Source of the DNA: Antedon bifida
Taxonomy: Eukaryota > Echinodermata > Crinoidea > Comatulida > Antedonidae
Length of the DNA: 64,000 bases
Assembly (NCBI GenBank): GCA_963402885.1
Contig: OY727096.1
Coordinates: forward strand, 17,341,820 to 17,405,819
Direction of reading: 5' to 3'
Part shown: positions 23,701 to 39,000 of the stretch, piece after piece
How positions within the stretch are numbered: position 1 is the stretch's first letter
How the letters are laid out: every line of letters begins with the position of its first letter
Program-made: the position numbers and the translations under genes
The notes under the pieces: generated by a model
The model's database searches: none
Seen by the model: only the letters and a program-made list of their open reading frames with translations
What the model was told of the DNA's origin: nothing

Positions 23701-26700
23701 GAACCCAGATCATACCAAGACTTGTATCTCCACATGTTTTCATTTCCAACAGATGATGTTGGATCTAAAAATAATTTGGATAATAAATAAAAACACAGAA
23801 TCTCATTTGACAGCCCACGAATTAGAATTTTATAGAGAATAATTTGGGCATTAAAAAAAATATCACTTAAATTTTGAACACTGCTTAAACACTCACACAT
23901 AAATTCAATACTAAATTCAGAATTCACTAACTACAGTGACCATTCACCAATCACACACATATTTTCCTCAAGTATTATTCAGAAGATGGGAGAATTTTTA
24001 AAGGGCAAGATGTGTTCTTAGCCTATAAAGTACTGTATGAAGGTGAATTCGGCCACAGGTTTCTGGTTTAACTCTACAGGGTCGCATGATAAAATGCCTG
24101 TCAAATTGGACACCTATGATGCACACTAAAAATTCATCTTATAGATCTAAGCTCATCAGAGCTAACAATTCTTGCTACTCTAGTTATGAAAATAAAACAT
24201 TTAGACTTGCGTGTTTGGTTTTTCAGTGGAATCCAATGTTCATTAAAATGTCTGGTATCTTCAGATGCGGAGCTGTACTCTGGTCGACAATTATCAATAA
24301 GCATGTGCATTGGTGAAGGAACAACACAGGCATCTGGTAAAATAATACAAATGCAAATTATTGGGAATAGTTTTTGTTTTCATTCTGGTACACCTATAAA
24401 TCAAATCAAATATACTTATATTCATCATTGGTAAAATATAAAGAAATCAGAAAAATAGGCTGATAAAGAGATGAAAAGGAAATGCATAAAAACTTTAAAT
24501 GAGCTTGATAAAAGTGCGCCCTAAGATTTCTTTTTCTTCACCTTATGAACCTGCTGGGATAAAGATGCTCTATCACTTATATATTCAACCAATCATTGAG
24601 TATACATCTAAACATTTTATATTACACAGTGTTTTACATACACAGTGAAAATTAATCTGATATATCCTTAAGTTTGGTTCCCAGAGAGATACAAGTTACA
24701 AGTACCTGTATGTAGCTCTACACAAGTTAATTGACCAATCATTATGCGATGGATCAGCCGAACTTTCATTTTAGATTGGTCAACTCACTTTTATTGCTAA
24801 TATGCCATTGTGTTGCATCCAATTGGGAACCAAGCTCTAAAAATTCTAGTACTTAAAACCCACCATTAAAGGGTAGGTCCAGGTTTAAAATGTTTCTTAA
24901 CCTTGCAATCAGTATTGATAATACCACTTTTGGTGAATTCGGTGAATCACAACAAGTGACGTGAAAGTGTTCTGGACTTTTTTCTAGTATTAACAGGAGA
25001 TTGTTGCAAAGATTTATATTTTATAGTAATAGACATTTTATACCCTGAGCTATCCGTTAAGCTTAAACTTTTCTTTTGCCTATGTTAAAAAAAATGATAT
25101 ACCATCTTTAACCCTGAGCTGTCTAAGCCTTGCTACAGAAGTCAACGATGAGGTACGATCAGCTACCAGGTGCTCCACAGCACTCTTAGGGTCTGCCTGA
25201 CCATTGTAGGAGACGCCGGCATACAGGCTTGGCAGAAACACGTTGTTGGTGTAGTTCCAGAAATAATCACGTGTTGAAACCTTGGTAAAATGCATTTTTC
25301 CATTGTAAGAGGCTTTTACGAATGTCTGCACCATCGACGCACGAAGCGAGTAATTATCTTTACCAATGTTTCCAAATGCAACTCCCATCAACAGACATAA
25401 AAACATAGCATAAACTGTGATTTCTTTCAGTATCTCACGCATCTTAATTTCTTTCATCCTACAGTATAATATTAATATTAATCATCACACAAGAGGATTT
25501 TTATACATAGTCCTGGAATCAGAAAGAATCTGAATCAAGGGTGATAGGCCAGAATCTAACTTCCAATTCACAATTAAAATTATTAATTAAAAGCAGTCTT
25601 ATAGAATTTGTGTGTGAACTAGAAATGAAGAAAATCTGACCTAATATCTCTTTGATCTCTAATCTCATCTTGATCTGGGGGAAGTGCACTTGCTACTTCT
25701 GCCATTCGCTTCTTTTTGAACTCCTCAAGCTTACTGGGGTCTTCAAGGTCTTCCTCTTTCAATTGCTCATCATGCAAAAACTCTTCATCATTCTCTAGCT
25801 GCACATTTGTTAATTCATTGTCTTCTTTATCTGGACTTTTGATTACGAGGGAGTAGAATGTGGCCAACAGCAATACCTGTCAAAAATATTCACAAATAGT
25901 ACATATTTATAGAAATAAAGTTTCATTTTGTTGTGGTTTCATGTATGCTTTGTAAGTACTATACTATTGTTAATCTGTTTATTTTACCTTTAATTTCTAT
26001 TTTTAATTGTAAACAGTTTTGCATGATGTATAAATGACCTTGTATGTCCCATCTGAAGCTGAGAAAATGAGAGTAAAAAAACAAATGAGAATAAAGTAAA
26101 AGTTACCTTTATTGGTTGGTTGATGAAGATATCTTGAGTTAGTGATATAGACATTGTTACGACCCACTCGCCAGCCTTCTTTGATCCAAATTCTCCAGCA
26201 ACTTCTATGGTGAGCCAAAACGCCAATCCAATCGTCATCCAAGCCAATACCCATGCAACATATTTACACCACCAAGGTAGTGGTAACGTTGACTTGCGTC
26301 TTGCTTTCATTTTAGATGGTACATATAATTCAATACGAGATGTACCGACTTCGGATCTAGATGGAATTTCACCTTTGACATTTTCACCATTGATGCTCGA
26401 TTCTAACAGATCTCGTTGTAATCTGAGATCCTCCTTAGAAGAGGTACTGGATGCTTTGAAACTTTGCGGCTTGAATCTTGCCTTTTCTACGTCATTTCGT
26501 ATACAACAACCACGTTTTCTCTTCAGTCTCGGACGCGAAAGACGAAATAGTTGAACAATAATCAGATTTATCGGGAACACCATCAATGTGCTGATAATAC
26601 CAATAACAAGTTGACCTGTTGAGAAACTAACTGGTCCAAACGAAAACGAAGAAGATTCATTCGCTGTAATATCGATGCCATAGAAAAGAATGTTGGCCAT

Positions 26701-29700
26701 CATAGTACAAAAGAGAAGTGACAAACAGCATGTGGTTCTTTGACACCTGGTGAAGTTGCTTTTCGGAGGACGCATAAAAACCGAAACCCAAAGGTGACTA
26801 TCTGTAATGTTCCGCCTAGTCCGACTGTGAAATAAATGCCCAAAACTTGTTAGTTCACTCTGCCCTGCAGTCGGTACTATACGCTCAATCTGAAATATAG
26901 AAAGAAAATAAGAATTGTGTTCGATTACGCAATTGACTTGACAAATAAAGGTAAAAAGAATACAAGTAAGTAAACAGAAAAAAAAACTGTATATAAAGTA
27001 AATTCCTCAATGACAAGTATCATGTTTCCAGAAGTAGTATCTAAAAAAAAGTGGAACAAAAAAAGCATCCTCTAGCAGAGGTGTCCCCTGAATCGGGAAA
27101 GTGTCCTCTTAATAGGTGTTGGGGTTCTACTGTGATAGGAAGAAATAACACCTTTGTAAGTGTTTTTCATGAATGTTGACTGTACTAACCTGGCCATCAT
27201 CTTCCTCTAGGGCTAGCCATCGATCCAACATAAAGTAATACGTTCTATTGGTTTGAATGTCCTTAACAGACACACGGCTCAAGAACCATTGCGGACTATG
27301 ACCAGTATTATCATGCCAGATTCGAAGGTGCACCAGCGTACCTAACGTCTGCGGTACAGTCATCAGAAATGAATCAATCCCGCTTCGTTGAAGGATTGGT
27401 CGTTTCTTATCTTTGACAATACGGATGCCTGTTTCACCTTTCTCACCTTGAAGGATGAAGGAAACATTGGCAGTGGTAGAAGACTGTCTTCTCACCCCGG
27501 TGAATATTGTGATCTCGTACTTGTACGTATGTCTTGGGTCGTTATCAGACATTGGAGTAATGCCAGCCTGTAATAACAACAATGTTAACTCTGTCAAAAT
27601 ACTTGATCTAAGACAGCTAAAGTATAAGGCCCCAGAATAAAAAAAAATATGAAATCATCAAATGGTAAAATATCCCATGAAAGCTCATGACCCACATGAT
27701 ATTATTATACTAAAAGGTAAAATACATTATCAATTGTGTCTCATATCTTACCCTTGAGACATCTCGTTTATCTTCTTTGCGCGCCCAAATAATGATAACA
27801 ATATACGCACACAGACAGCAGGTCATGAAGGTGAAGACAACTGGATTTTCACTCAGTTTCGTAAATGCTGAGTTGCGTAAATTAATCGAGTTCATAGGTA
27901 CTGAAAACGATCCTCCCACGGTAACAAGGTTTTCTTCTTGTTCCGATTCTTGACCATAATCTTCAATGCTTCGTTTTGACCTTTGATGACCTTCACTTTC
28001 AGACGGTGCAAGATAGTAACAAAAACATTGAGTAGTGTCACGTGTTGAATCTTTGCCAACCTGTAAGTACAAAATTTAAAATAAGGGATCATTGCAAAGT
28101 TATTCTACTGCAGTTGCTGCAGTAACTACATTTTTATTGCAATAATGTATGATTTTAGTTTGATTTGACTGCAACAGTATGTAGAATAAAAAAATTAACA
28201 AATTATTAACTTTTTGTATGTTTCTTGGTTTCATCTGAGTTTCTTTCCATCGTCATCTTTCCATTAACATTTCACAAACATTTTTATAACTGTTGCATGA
28301 CTCTTGTAGCAAAATAACTTCTATAATATCATTGAAATAAAAACCAAACATATCCAAAATTTCTGAAAGATATCTAAAGCTCTGTCTACACATCAAACTT
28401 TGTGTGAAAAAATGTGATGTGCCCATATATGGACATGATGATGTCATATCACTACCATATTAGTTTGATCATGGAGCTATAAAATTAATTTTATAGCTCC
28501 ATGGTTTGATAGTGTAGACAGAGATTTAGTGTAACATACCTCACACTCTGTATAATGCCATTCTGTATCTGATGAGCTTCTGTAGTAACATTGAGAAGTA
28601 AACGACGAGATGTTATAGTACATTGGTATAAATTCTTCATTTTCTTCATCAGGAACGGTGTCATTTCCTTTGCTGCGTAACCGTTCATGTCGGACATTTA
28701 TGTATATATCCGAAGATGCGTTGGACAAAAAACTACAATTAAAATTTAAAAAATAACAGTTTAAATATAAAATTGACAATAGGGTTAGTTTCATTGTATT
28801 TATTCAATAATTTAAAAATAATGCATGAATGATTTCTTTTAATTATTCATTGAGATGCTATACCTGCTAGAGAGTGAACTTGTCGAACTGTCTAGCATTG
28901 GAGCTACATCTATAGTTATATAATCTCTTTTTTTAAATTTCATTATGCAACAATGTACAATTAAAAACATACAAATGAAACATAGAGCCTTTTCAGGCTT
29001 AGTTAATTTACCCACTAAGTTGGCTTCATGACCAAAGATTTCTGAGTTTAGTGTGTAGGCAACGTACCTTAGTAAATTATTAAGCCTTAAAGCCTGTTGC
29101 AGATTCAACGATTTTTTTTGTACACTTTTAAGGTCTGATATTTCAAATTAAATTATAATATAAAAGCTATTTAATTTAATTTAACAATCGGATTGATTTT
29201 ATTTAATACCACTATATTTCATTTTGATTTTATTTATTCAATAATTTAAACCAATAAAATTAATGCATGAACGATTTCCTTTAATTATTCATAGAGATGC
29301 TATAACTGCTAGAGATGGAACTTGTCAAACTGGCATTGGAGTTACCTCTATAGTTATATAATCTCTTTGGAAATTTTAATTTATTGAATGCAACAATGTA
29401 CAATTGAAAACAAACAGATAAAACATAGGGCCTTTTCAGGCTTAGTTAATGATCAATATATGTGGGTCAATTATTAAAGACACCTTCCCTACTTTTTTTA
29501 GATCTAATTTAAGATCACAAAATAGATTTAATGTAAAAATAATGCTATATGGTCCTATTGCGATAACTTTTTTCATCTTTAGATTCTAATAATTATAGCG
29601 GCCCGCTATAAATCCCAAAATGCATTGCACGCGGATTGATATTTTTGTTTTTCTTCTGTAATTCACCCACTTTTCGATCGATCGTGAGGCCAAAACAAAT

Positions 29701-32700
29701 GGAAGACTCTTAACTTTTCAGCGAAAATACCGGGTTTTCCCCAATTTGTATCAACGGAGTCTGGCAAAAATAGAAAGACAATTAATGCAGCAACTATACA
29801 ACGTTAGGCTAGGTATATAGCTAGCGTACGATGTTCGTACGTTACCGATGTTTACCAGCTAGGCCTACAAAACTAAGCCTAGCTAGGCTAGGCCTAAAGA
29901 CCGTCCACGAGAGGTCACTCACCGCGAGCTACTTAGGTAGTGCATTGTTTCTCACTTTTTATCATAATTTACCATAAAACTTACATTTAGGACAAGGAAT
30001 GACCTGGTTTAATGTTTTTAAAGTAATATACATGTATTATTTTTACAAAACGTCACAAATTGTAGGGAAGGTGTCTTTAAGCCTTAACATGCCCATTCAG
30101 TACCTGTTCATGACAGTGTTTGAAAAGAAACAGACTGTGTCTCCTTTGTGTTTCATCTCTGTCTCATTAAATTTGAATACATCAGAATCATTAAGAATTG
30201 CAGTCACACTTTGTATCAATGTACAGTTTAAGTCATGATTGTCTGTTACAAACAAAATAATAATTGTGTTAAAAATATACACTAGTACTACAAGTACTAT
30301 CCCAAAATTAATTTTAACTTAACTGGGTTACTCAATTGCCTCCTAAAATGCACGACCGATACATGTGCCAATTGAGCTGGGACAACTTTTAATTTCTAAT
30401 TAGTCATTCGGTTATGTTAGAAAGGCAATTTTTGGTTAAAAAAATGTTTTTTAGACAAATTTTAACAAACGTAATAGACCACAAGGTCACAAATGACGAC
30501 AAATTCCACACAACATACTCTTTCTGCACACATTTTAAATTTTAACTCTAAAATTTAAATCTAGTTTTATCTGCTAAGATTATAACATGTTTGAAACAAA
30601 GCAAGTGATTGGTACCCGGGGTAAGAGAAAAGGGATGGGAAACATTTTACCTTGAGTGGGTGAGGCATTGATTTTAATAAAAACTACAATTGTATAAGTA
30701 TATGAATACTCAGGTTTCATATCTTCCTCCCCTCTGCTTATCACAGTGATAGAGACAGCCGTGTGTTTTGCTGTATCTGAAATTTATACAACAAACAATT
30801 AAACATTCAGTGTAAATAAATAAGAAAAAACATATTTTATGACCATTTAACTGTATATTTAATACTTCTCAATTTAACTGGGAATTAAGGTTAGATTAAA
30901 TAGTAACATGAAGCGACTTATTAGAAAAGTAGCACACAAACTTATAGTGTAATGTCGAATATACATGTATTTTGCTTTGCTTTTTTACTTTGTAAAATTA
31001 TTTACAGGTTATAAATAAAGTCTCTCAATACTGTTGCTAGCCAGGTGTCCTTTGTTTTTTTTAAATTAGTTTCTTTCAAGGCTTTCAAGATCACACGTCT
31101 GAAAGGAATATGAGGACGATGTCTTGCGTGAGAGACGTTTGTACGGCCCGCTACAGCGCCTGGACTATTCCATTTTCCTTTCGAGAGGTGTCCATATTGG
31201 GAAAATGGCATATGTAGAGTCTATACATGTAGGGATCTCACGAAAAAGACAGTATACCCTAGAATGTATGTCTAGTTTTCCAAAAAAATGTTATACCAAA
31301 TGTCAAAAAGAATTTGAACCTCAAGGGATAGTTTCCATTTTTCAGATTTTGATAGTGGATAGTCAACTGTATACTATAAAAAAAGGAGTATACTGGAAGT
31401 AAGTACACCAATGGGTAAAAGAGCCATAGATACTTGTTAGAGAGACACGCCCTTTGGCAATAGTTATCTTTGACAGATCCTCTCTCTTCTCTCTCCTTTT
31501 TATGTTTCATTGAAAGGAATAAATAAAATAATATAGAGCAAATGCTACATACCTCTCAACATTAAATCATCTGGCGTGAAACTACTTGATACAGTTTCAA
31601 AAAATTGATAGTTTGAGGCATTCTCACTTGTCGCTGCAAACTGCTCTTCTCCCCTATAAATATTAAACTCCATTGGCTTAGTCATGGATGTGGCATAAAC
31701 TGGTTGTCCTGTATCATTTTTCATGTTGATTGAAACCACTGATCCTCGGAGGCTGGTGCTATTTCCTTGGCTAAAAGGATCATTACTTTGAACTATAATC
31801 TATGTAATAATAACAAAAGTTACATTCATATTAGTCTACTATAGATTCTAGACTGCATTTCAACTTAACACTGGTAAAAACATAAACATTTTGGCACACA
31901 TCGTGTTTCATATGTATAATACTTGATCTTGTAGTTTCAGACAAACATTGAAAGTCTATATTTGTAGTACAATCATTTTATTTACAATCATCCACAACAC
32001 TGTGTAACAAGCCCATAGCCACAGCCAGACGCACATGCCCCAAAATTGCATAGTCTAGTTATGACGATTTTGCCCCTTCTGTAGGAAAAAAACCCTCTAT
32101 AATATTTCTGTCTAACCATCACTTCCACCACTCTGCTGAAATAGGAGTTTCATTTCATTTATTTTGTCAATTAAAAACACGGTAATACAATACTAATAAG
32201 CATAACAAAAGATGATCACACAAACATGTGATATAAAGCTCTGTCTACACTACCAAGCTAGTTTGACAAAAAAGTGTGATGTGCCCAAATATGATAGTGA
32301 TATGCTCAAATATGGTAGTAATATGACATCATCATGTCCATATATGGGCACATTTGATGTAGACAGGGCTTTATAATCTGTACAGAAGGTAAAAGGCAAC
32401 ATACCCTGGTCTCTAATTCTGTTGTACTGTCATTTCCGCTTCCGATAATTTCTTCTACTTCAGGGAATTTTGTGACTTGATTGTCATTCTGATCCGTAAA
32501 ATCATAATTTACTAATTATTGAAAAATACATAAAAATGTTATTAATTATCAATACATATAAATGCATTAGGCTTTGCAAATAAATAAGAAATAAACATAT
32601 TTAAGTAAATTCATAAACAAATTATTTACTTACCATTTTCATCTCGAGTAAAAGATTTGGCAACAGTGACTGCCATCACGTCTGTGTCGATTTTAACATT

Positions 32701-33043
32701 TTTTTGTCCAGTTACCATTACGCCTATCATGGTATCAATAATAGACGTTACAACCTCAATTCCAGCTGTTGCCGACTAAAATAAAACAGAATAGGTACAT
32801 TAACATCTCTCTTGCAGGTGGCACCAACATCCAGACAGAAGAATAATGAAGCCACTCTTCATGAGAGAAATTTAATTGGGAATGGTACCATGCTGGTGAT
32901 GCAAGAGTTGTGGACACAACATGTTATGTCTTATGGTCAGTACCGCGTCATTTGCAAATTGGTTTTGACACCTAGAGACTAATATTATGAAATGAGTTTG
33001 GTATACTTGCCACAATTTCACTTTCTGCATTAGTCGGTACTCC

Positions 33044-33076
<33 letters not shown>

Positions 33077-36000
33077 TTCAAATCATAAAGAAGAATGTGT
33101 ATATGCTGTGTTAGAAGCATTTCCAAATAATGCAAGTATTACGTTGAGCATTGTGCTGCATCCTAGCAGCTTTCATTCACACATAATTATTTAGCTTGTC
33201 AATAGGGTCTTTTCTTTTCAATCCAGAGGCCTATCAATCAATGAAAATGCTAGTATTAGAATTTCATCTGCTGGGTTATATCTAAAACAACCTTTTCTTC
33301 AGTAACAGCCTTTATTAAGTCAAATAAAAGTCTGATAAGTGTGCTTACCAAGAGAACTAAATACCAGTTTTGCAGATTCTTCAATGTCTTCCGCCAATGG
33401 ACTCTCAGTTTTTTGTATTGTGCTGGAAAAGGTTGATGCTAAATGTATACTTGTATTCTACAACAAAATCATTACATTAATACATACAGCAATTGCAATA
33501 ACATATATTAATAAAAGCTTAAATAAGGTAAAAAATTATGTTGTATTTATTATATGATAGATAACATACCCGTGCCAGGTCTGTTAATTCATTAGGAAAG
33601 GTCGTTACATGTTTAACAGCAGATGCCATTAGTCTCAATATTCCCATATCATACGCTGGTTGCAAGGAAGCCATCGTAGTTAGCATATCTTCCCGAGTGA
33701 GACTTATTATAATAGAAGTATTTGATGACTCAGGTACTACAAATAAGAAAGAAAAAAAAACTCAGCTGAAGCAAGACAGACAAGCAACTATAAATCATTC
33801 TATTTTTTTCATTTTCAAAATGAAAGAAAACAACAAAACTCGAATATGGCCCGCAGCCCATGAGCATTTAATATTAAAGAGTACATACATCCAAATTGAA
33901 CACTATAGTACAGTGCATACATGCTCCAAGTTCCACGTTTAACACTAAAAGGTACATACTATACTTGGTTTAATTTAACACTGTTCCAAGTTTAACACTA
34001 AATACTGTAGTAGTGTACATACTTGTTCCAAGTTTGCTACAATAGTTTAAGAACTCAGCAGTTGAGGAGACAATATTTGAAACTTCTTTTGCTTTCCCTG
34101 CTCTTGCCAGCATCTTTAATTCATCCCCTAGTCCATAAGTTATTTTCAATGCATTTTCTTCAGTACAGTTCAGAGGATCAACCTTAAAATAATAATTGTT
34201 TTTGTAACAAAAACCTGTTTAATACAATCCTTACAATTTCTTTACGGATACTATATATGTTTTTTTAAAAACCCCAAAGTAATAAGAAAAATTAACTTTC
34301 AAATCATTTTATAAAAAACTCTGCAAATGCTAAAATGTTTTTTCCCTGGCTAACAACTCTACCAGTTGAATCACTTTGTTACAAAGAGAGGCCTTAATGT
34401 CCCAATTAGGATGAAAATGGACTATTACTACCCCTTTACTTACAGTTATGTTTAAGAACGTGTCCTTAAATGATCCGTAAGTGTCAGCCACTCTAGCGCG
34501 AATAGTAACCATGTAATTATTCGCCACTGAACCTGCTGGAAGATGTATAGTTTTGTCCATGCTACTGTACTCCTCTGAAAAAAGTATTATAAGTGTAATA
34601 TTATGCTTAAAATGCAAAAGTTTAGGACAGTGAAATAATGTTTAATGAGAACTTCTGTATAGGTTTATGTATTGAAATAAAACAGTATATAAAAATACAT
34701 CAATAACAGTGTTGTTTAAAAGCCTAAGCCAAGCATTGTGAATGTACTTACCATTGAAAAATGTAAACCAGTTTTGATCATCGGTACTATATTGATATAT
34801 GTAGGTCAAAGGTGAATCGGCATCAATAAAATTAACACAATTAACAATAAATTCAGTTATCGTAGCTGTACCATTCGTAGGAGTCACACTACACGTTCCA
34901 TTTACTGGTACATTGTTGACTTCAAAACTAATATATGATATTCCTGAAAAAAATCGGAATAATTTCATGTAATAATAAAAACTAAATGGCTGAGAGATGA
35001 CAATGTTACATCATTCTTTCTTATAAAAGAATACAAACCTGAATTGACGAAATTGGCATTTCTTGATACTCTTAATTTTATACGGATCTGTTGATTCTCC
35101 TCAAATAAACCTGGTTCAATTGAGAGGTTGGAAACATTCGTTCCAGTTCCAGAATAGAGGTTTACTTTCCTTTCAAGTATTTGTTGGTAGCTTTCACTTG
35201 CTAAATAGGATACTTCCCACCTACAGGTAATTAAAGCAAAGAACACTTTAGTGAAAAAAAACATAATTTAATAAGTTAATATCGATTTTAATACCTATTA
35301 TAATTTTGGCTATTTAATATCTTGTAAATTTAATATTAATTTTAATGTTGTGTCGTTTTAAGTTTGTAATATTGTTACTATTCGAGCAAATGAATTTCTC
35401 TTAATAAATTTTACTGATTACAAGAACCTCAGAATATGATTAATACAACAAAAATTGAAAAAAAATGTATGTAATTTATACTTGTAGTAAAGCGTAGTTC
35501 CACGACGTTTGTTCAATTCCTTTGTTTCTAGAGAAAACCGATTTGTTGACGTCTTCTTCTGTTTGCAATTCAATTTGCACCTTAAATTAATTAAATTGCA
35601 CATTAAAATTAACTTTTAAAAATCTGTTGTTCGAAAGCTCTGCAAATGTTTCTGGCTGTTTTACTTTTGATTTAGATTTTGCTTTTTTTCAATAATTTGC
35701 CTTGGCATTTATATATGTATATATTATAAACAAAAGTTTATTAGGAAATTATGGATAAAGTTTTCTTGACCCTTACATCTTTTTTTATCATAAAATTGCC
35801 ACTAGTTTCTAAGTATTGTTCCTGAATATTGTAATAGTATATTAATACATACGCCATTAGTATCTCAGGTGGTTCACCTTCCACAACATTAAGTATCTGA
35901 ATGTACTCTCCTCTTCGATCACCTTTACGCACCACAAACTTTACCTCATACTCCATAAGCCAGTACATAGCACTGGTATTCAATGTTAGATTAGCAGCTA

Positions 36001-39000
36001 TATAGGATAATTTACCTGTTGAAAAACATTTAAACATTGACTTGACGATGTGTAAACATAATGAACTTAGTGTAAATGTATTAGTCTCAACCTTAGTAGA
36101 CAATGTCTATATGACTCAAAGATGTTCTCCAGATGGAATGTATTCTGAGATTAGAGCAGATCATATTGTATTCTTATTTTTTAATTTTTGTTAATTTATA
36201 CGAAATAACAGACTGAATTGAAGATTAAAATGATTAATTGACGAATAATAATTTATTCATTCACCATTTATATAGTGCCAATCGAACAATCATTGCTTAT
36301 GGCACTGTGGACTACAGAAGTACATGATTCTTCCCTGCATGGTAAATTTATTTAAAATAATTTTTATCGATACAAGTCAATAAATGTTACCTCCTGGTTT
36401 TGGGACATCTGAGCCTCCTAATTTGCCAAAGCATCCTCCAACATCATCAAGATTATCTTTAATGTATAAATCTCTGTCTTTTACTGTTGAATTTCTCTGT
36501 AAAACTTCAAAATCATCATCCCATTCTTCAAAAGTTTCAAGTTCGTCAACATAAATGCTTTCATTCAAAAATTTAATTCTTGCTCTTCGACACAACCACG
36601 TAAAATCCATACCAGTTTTATCATGTTCATCAATATCAGGATCGTGTGTTAATGTCAAACCATCTAAATCGAAAGTGCCCTTAGTCCAGGAAATAGTGTG
36701 GTACTCCCCTCCTACCACCTCAACTGATAACTTAGTTGGAATGACTTCTATATTCACAGAATCTTCACTATAAACACCGATCTCTCCACCTAACATCGTC
36801 ACTCTCAGTTCAAATCTGTAAATACCATACGTAAGTTTTTTTGGTTCAATGATCAATGTTCCTAATCCGCTTCCACTAGTGACTGTATGAGACGATAATT
36901 CTATTTTCTCTTCATAATTGCCATCTTTTATAAAGCCCTTCCATTCGTAGAGAGTTAAATCGGTAGATGAACAGTTGACAGTAACAGCCGACTCTACTTT
37001 GATCCTCTTTGATGCTTCATATTGACGAATATTAAGATTACATTTACCTGTGTAGGTATCTCCACATCCGTTTTCGCCCGATACATTCACAATTGGTAAA
37101 TAACATGGATATTTAGTTATAAGCTGCGTCACTGTTTTGTTAACGTAAGATACCGTGTTTACACCTTCATAGTGTACTTCAAATCTCCCGTACTCATAAA
37201 ATGTATTTGAAATCTTGATTGTTGAATCAGCATTATCGTTATTCACATCATACCAAAGTTGCAAAGAGTCAATAGGCTCTACCTCTTGAAAATCTGCATA
37301 TTTTTCTTCACACATTGCGTGTGATCCATGGAAACGTACACGTTCTGGTTCTGATAGCTCACTTATGAAGTCAATCCGATAGCAAGCATCTGTAGCCACT
37401 CTGCCCAGTTCAATTATGAAATCCACGGTTGAGTTCACAAGCACTGCTTCAGATCCTGTTAATCTCAAATCAGTTACAACCTCTTGAACATATATTTGTT
37501 TGCTTGCTACTTCACTACTCACTGGGTTCGATGCATTCACTGTTATTATATATGAACCCGGCTCGGTGTACTGATGAATTCCTGTATGTTCATTTGTTGT
37601 CTGTACAGCAGTTGAATCGCCAAAATCCCAGGTATATTGAACATGCGATCCAGCGCCAATTGTAGTAGTCACAACAACCCAGTTTCCTAACGCCACATAC
37701 TCTTCCTCCAGTAAATCATCATTAGTTATGTTTGTGGCATTACGATGGTCAATGTGTACATCTGAATATTGTACTGTTTGTTTTAACTGCTCAATACCTT
37801 CCAACACCAGCATATCACACTGAAACACTGCATTGCTAACATGATTCCAAATGGTAAGATTAATAGTGTAACTGTTGGAAGTAGAATATTCATTGTTCAC
37901 TTTCACAACATGTAACATATTGTTTGTGTTTTTTGATGTTTCTACCACTCCATGTTCGGACAAATCTGCCAGCAGGCACATTTCCTCTATAGGGCAAAGA
38001 GCAGACCCGTCGTCAAAATCAATTGTAAAGTATGCATCTGTAGGCTCTTTAAAGATTTCATTACGATACACATCGATTGGTATAACTACATGTGATGGTT
38101 CACCGTTTTCGTTAATTCCCAATTTATTTATATACTGACATTCCAATTCATACTCTTTCACAGGGTACTGAACAGTAACATTGGCAAAGGTTGTGGTTTC
38201 ACCGATCAAATTTGTCGCATTTATTGTTACATTAAACACACCTTTATCACCAAATGAATGCAGAACAGAAATTCTATATTCAGATGTTTGTTCTTTTGTT
38301 ACTTTTTCATCATCACCAAAATCAATAGTATACTGAATTCGTGAGCCCCAGGTCACCGAGATGTCAAACGTGACAGATTCATCAACTCGAGCATAATATT
38401 CAGCGTTCACATTAAGGCCAGAAATCACCGCTTCTAAATCAACCGTACATGTACGTAAGACATTGCTTATTTTATTATGAAGATAAACAGAGATATCATA
38501 TGTACCATAAGTTGAAAGGTTAATCGTATGACTAGCAGATAGGTTTTCATCATACTCAATACCAACCATGTTCATTATAGTTTCACTTGCGCTCAGTCGA
38601 CCAATCACAGTGTAATTTGCAAACACAGCATTCGGAAGGTTTATAGGAATCCCAGTGAATGAATATTCTACAGTGATATTCCATGGTTCCTGAAAATCAA
38701 TTGCAACGACATCATCACAATTCAACTGTAGCTCATCCGTAATATTGTTCTGGACAGAAATCGTTTCAGTAACATTCATGACGCTGATATTATTCGAGCA
38801 ATGAAGGAAAATATCAAACTCGCCCAGGTTGTTGATCTGATGAGTAAAAGATATTTTATCCCCATCACTACGAAGCATTAAATATATTGAAAATTCTTTT
38901 ATGGTGGTATCATTTAGTTGTACGTTACAAGCGACATGTGACCCTCTCAACATATCAAATTCAATTTGAAAAGGACCACCTCTATATGCAAATTCTGGCA

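Noticed and set aside
31002-31510. Several ORFs in the gene A intron between exons 34 and 35
   Set aside because: No splice-compatible phase, no family resemblance and overlapping frames on both strands. Exon 34 joins exon 35 directly in phase 1.
32766-32776. Upstream acceptor TTTTAG for gene A exon 32
   Set aside because: With exon 31 ending in phase 1 it runs into a stop. The acceptor ending at 32766 (CAACAG) restores the frame.
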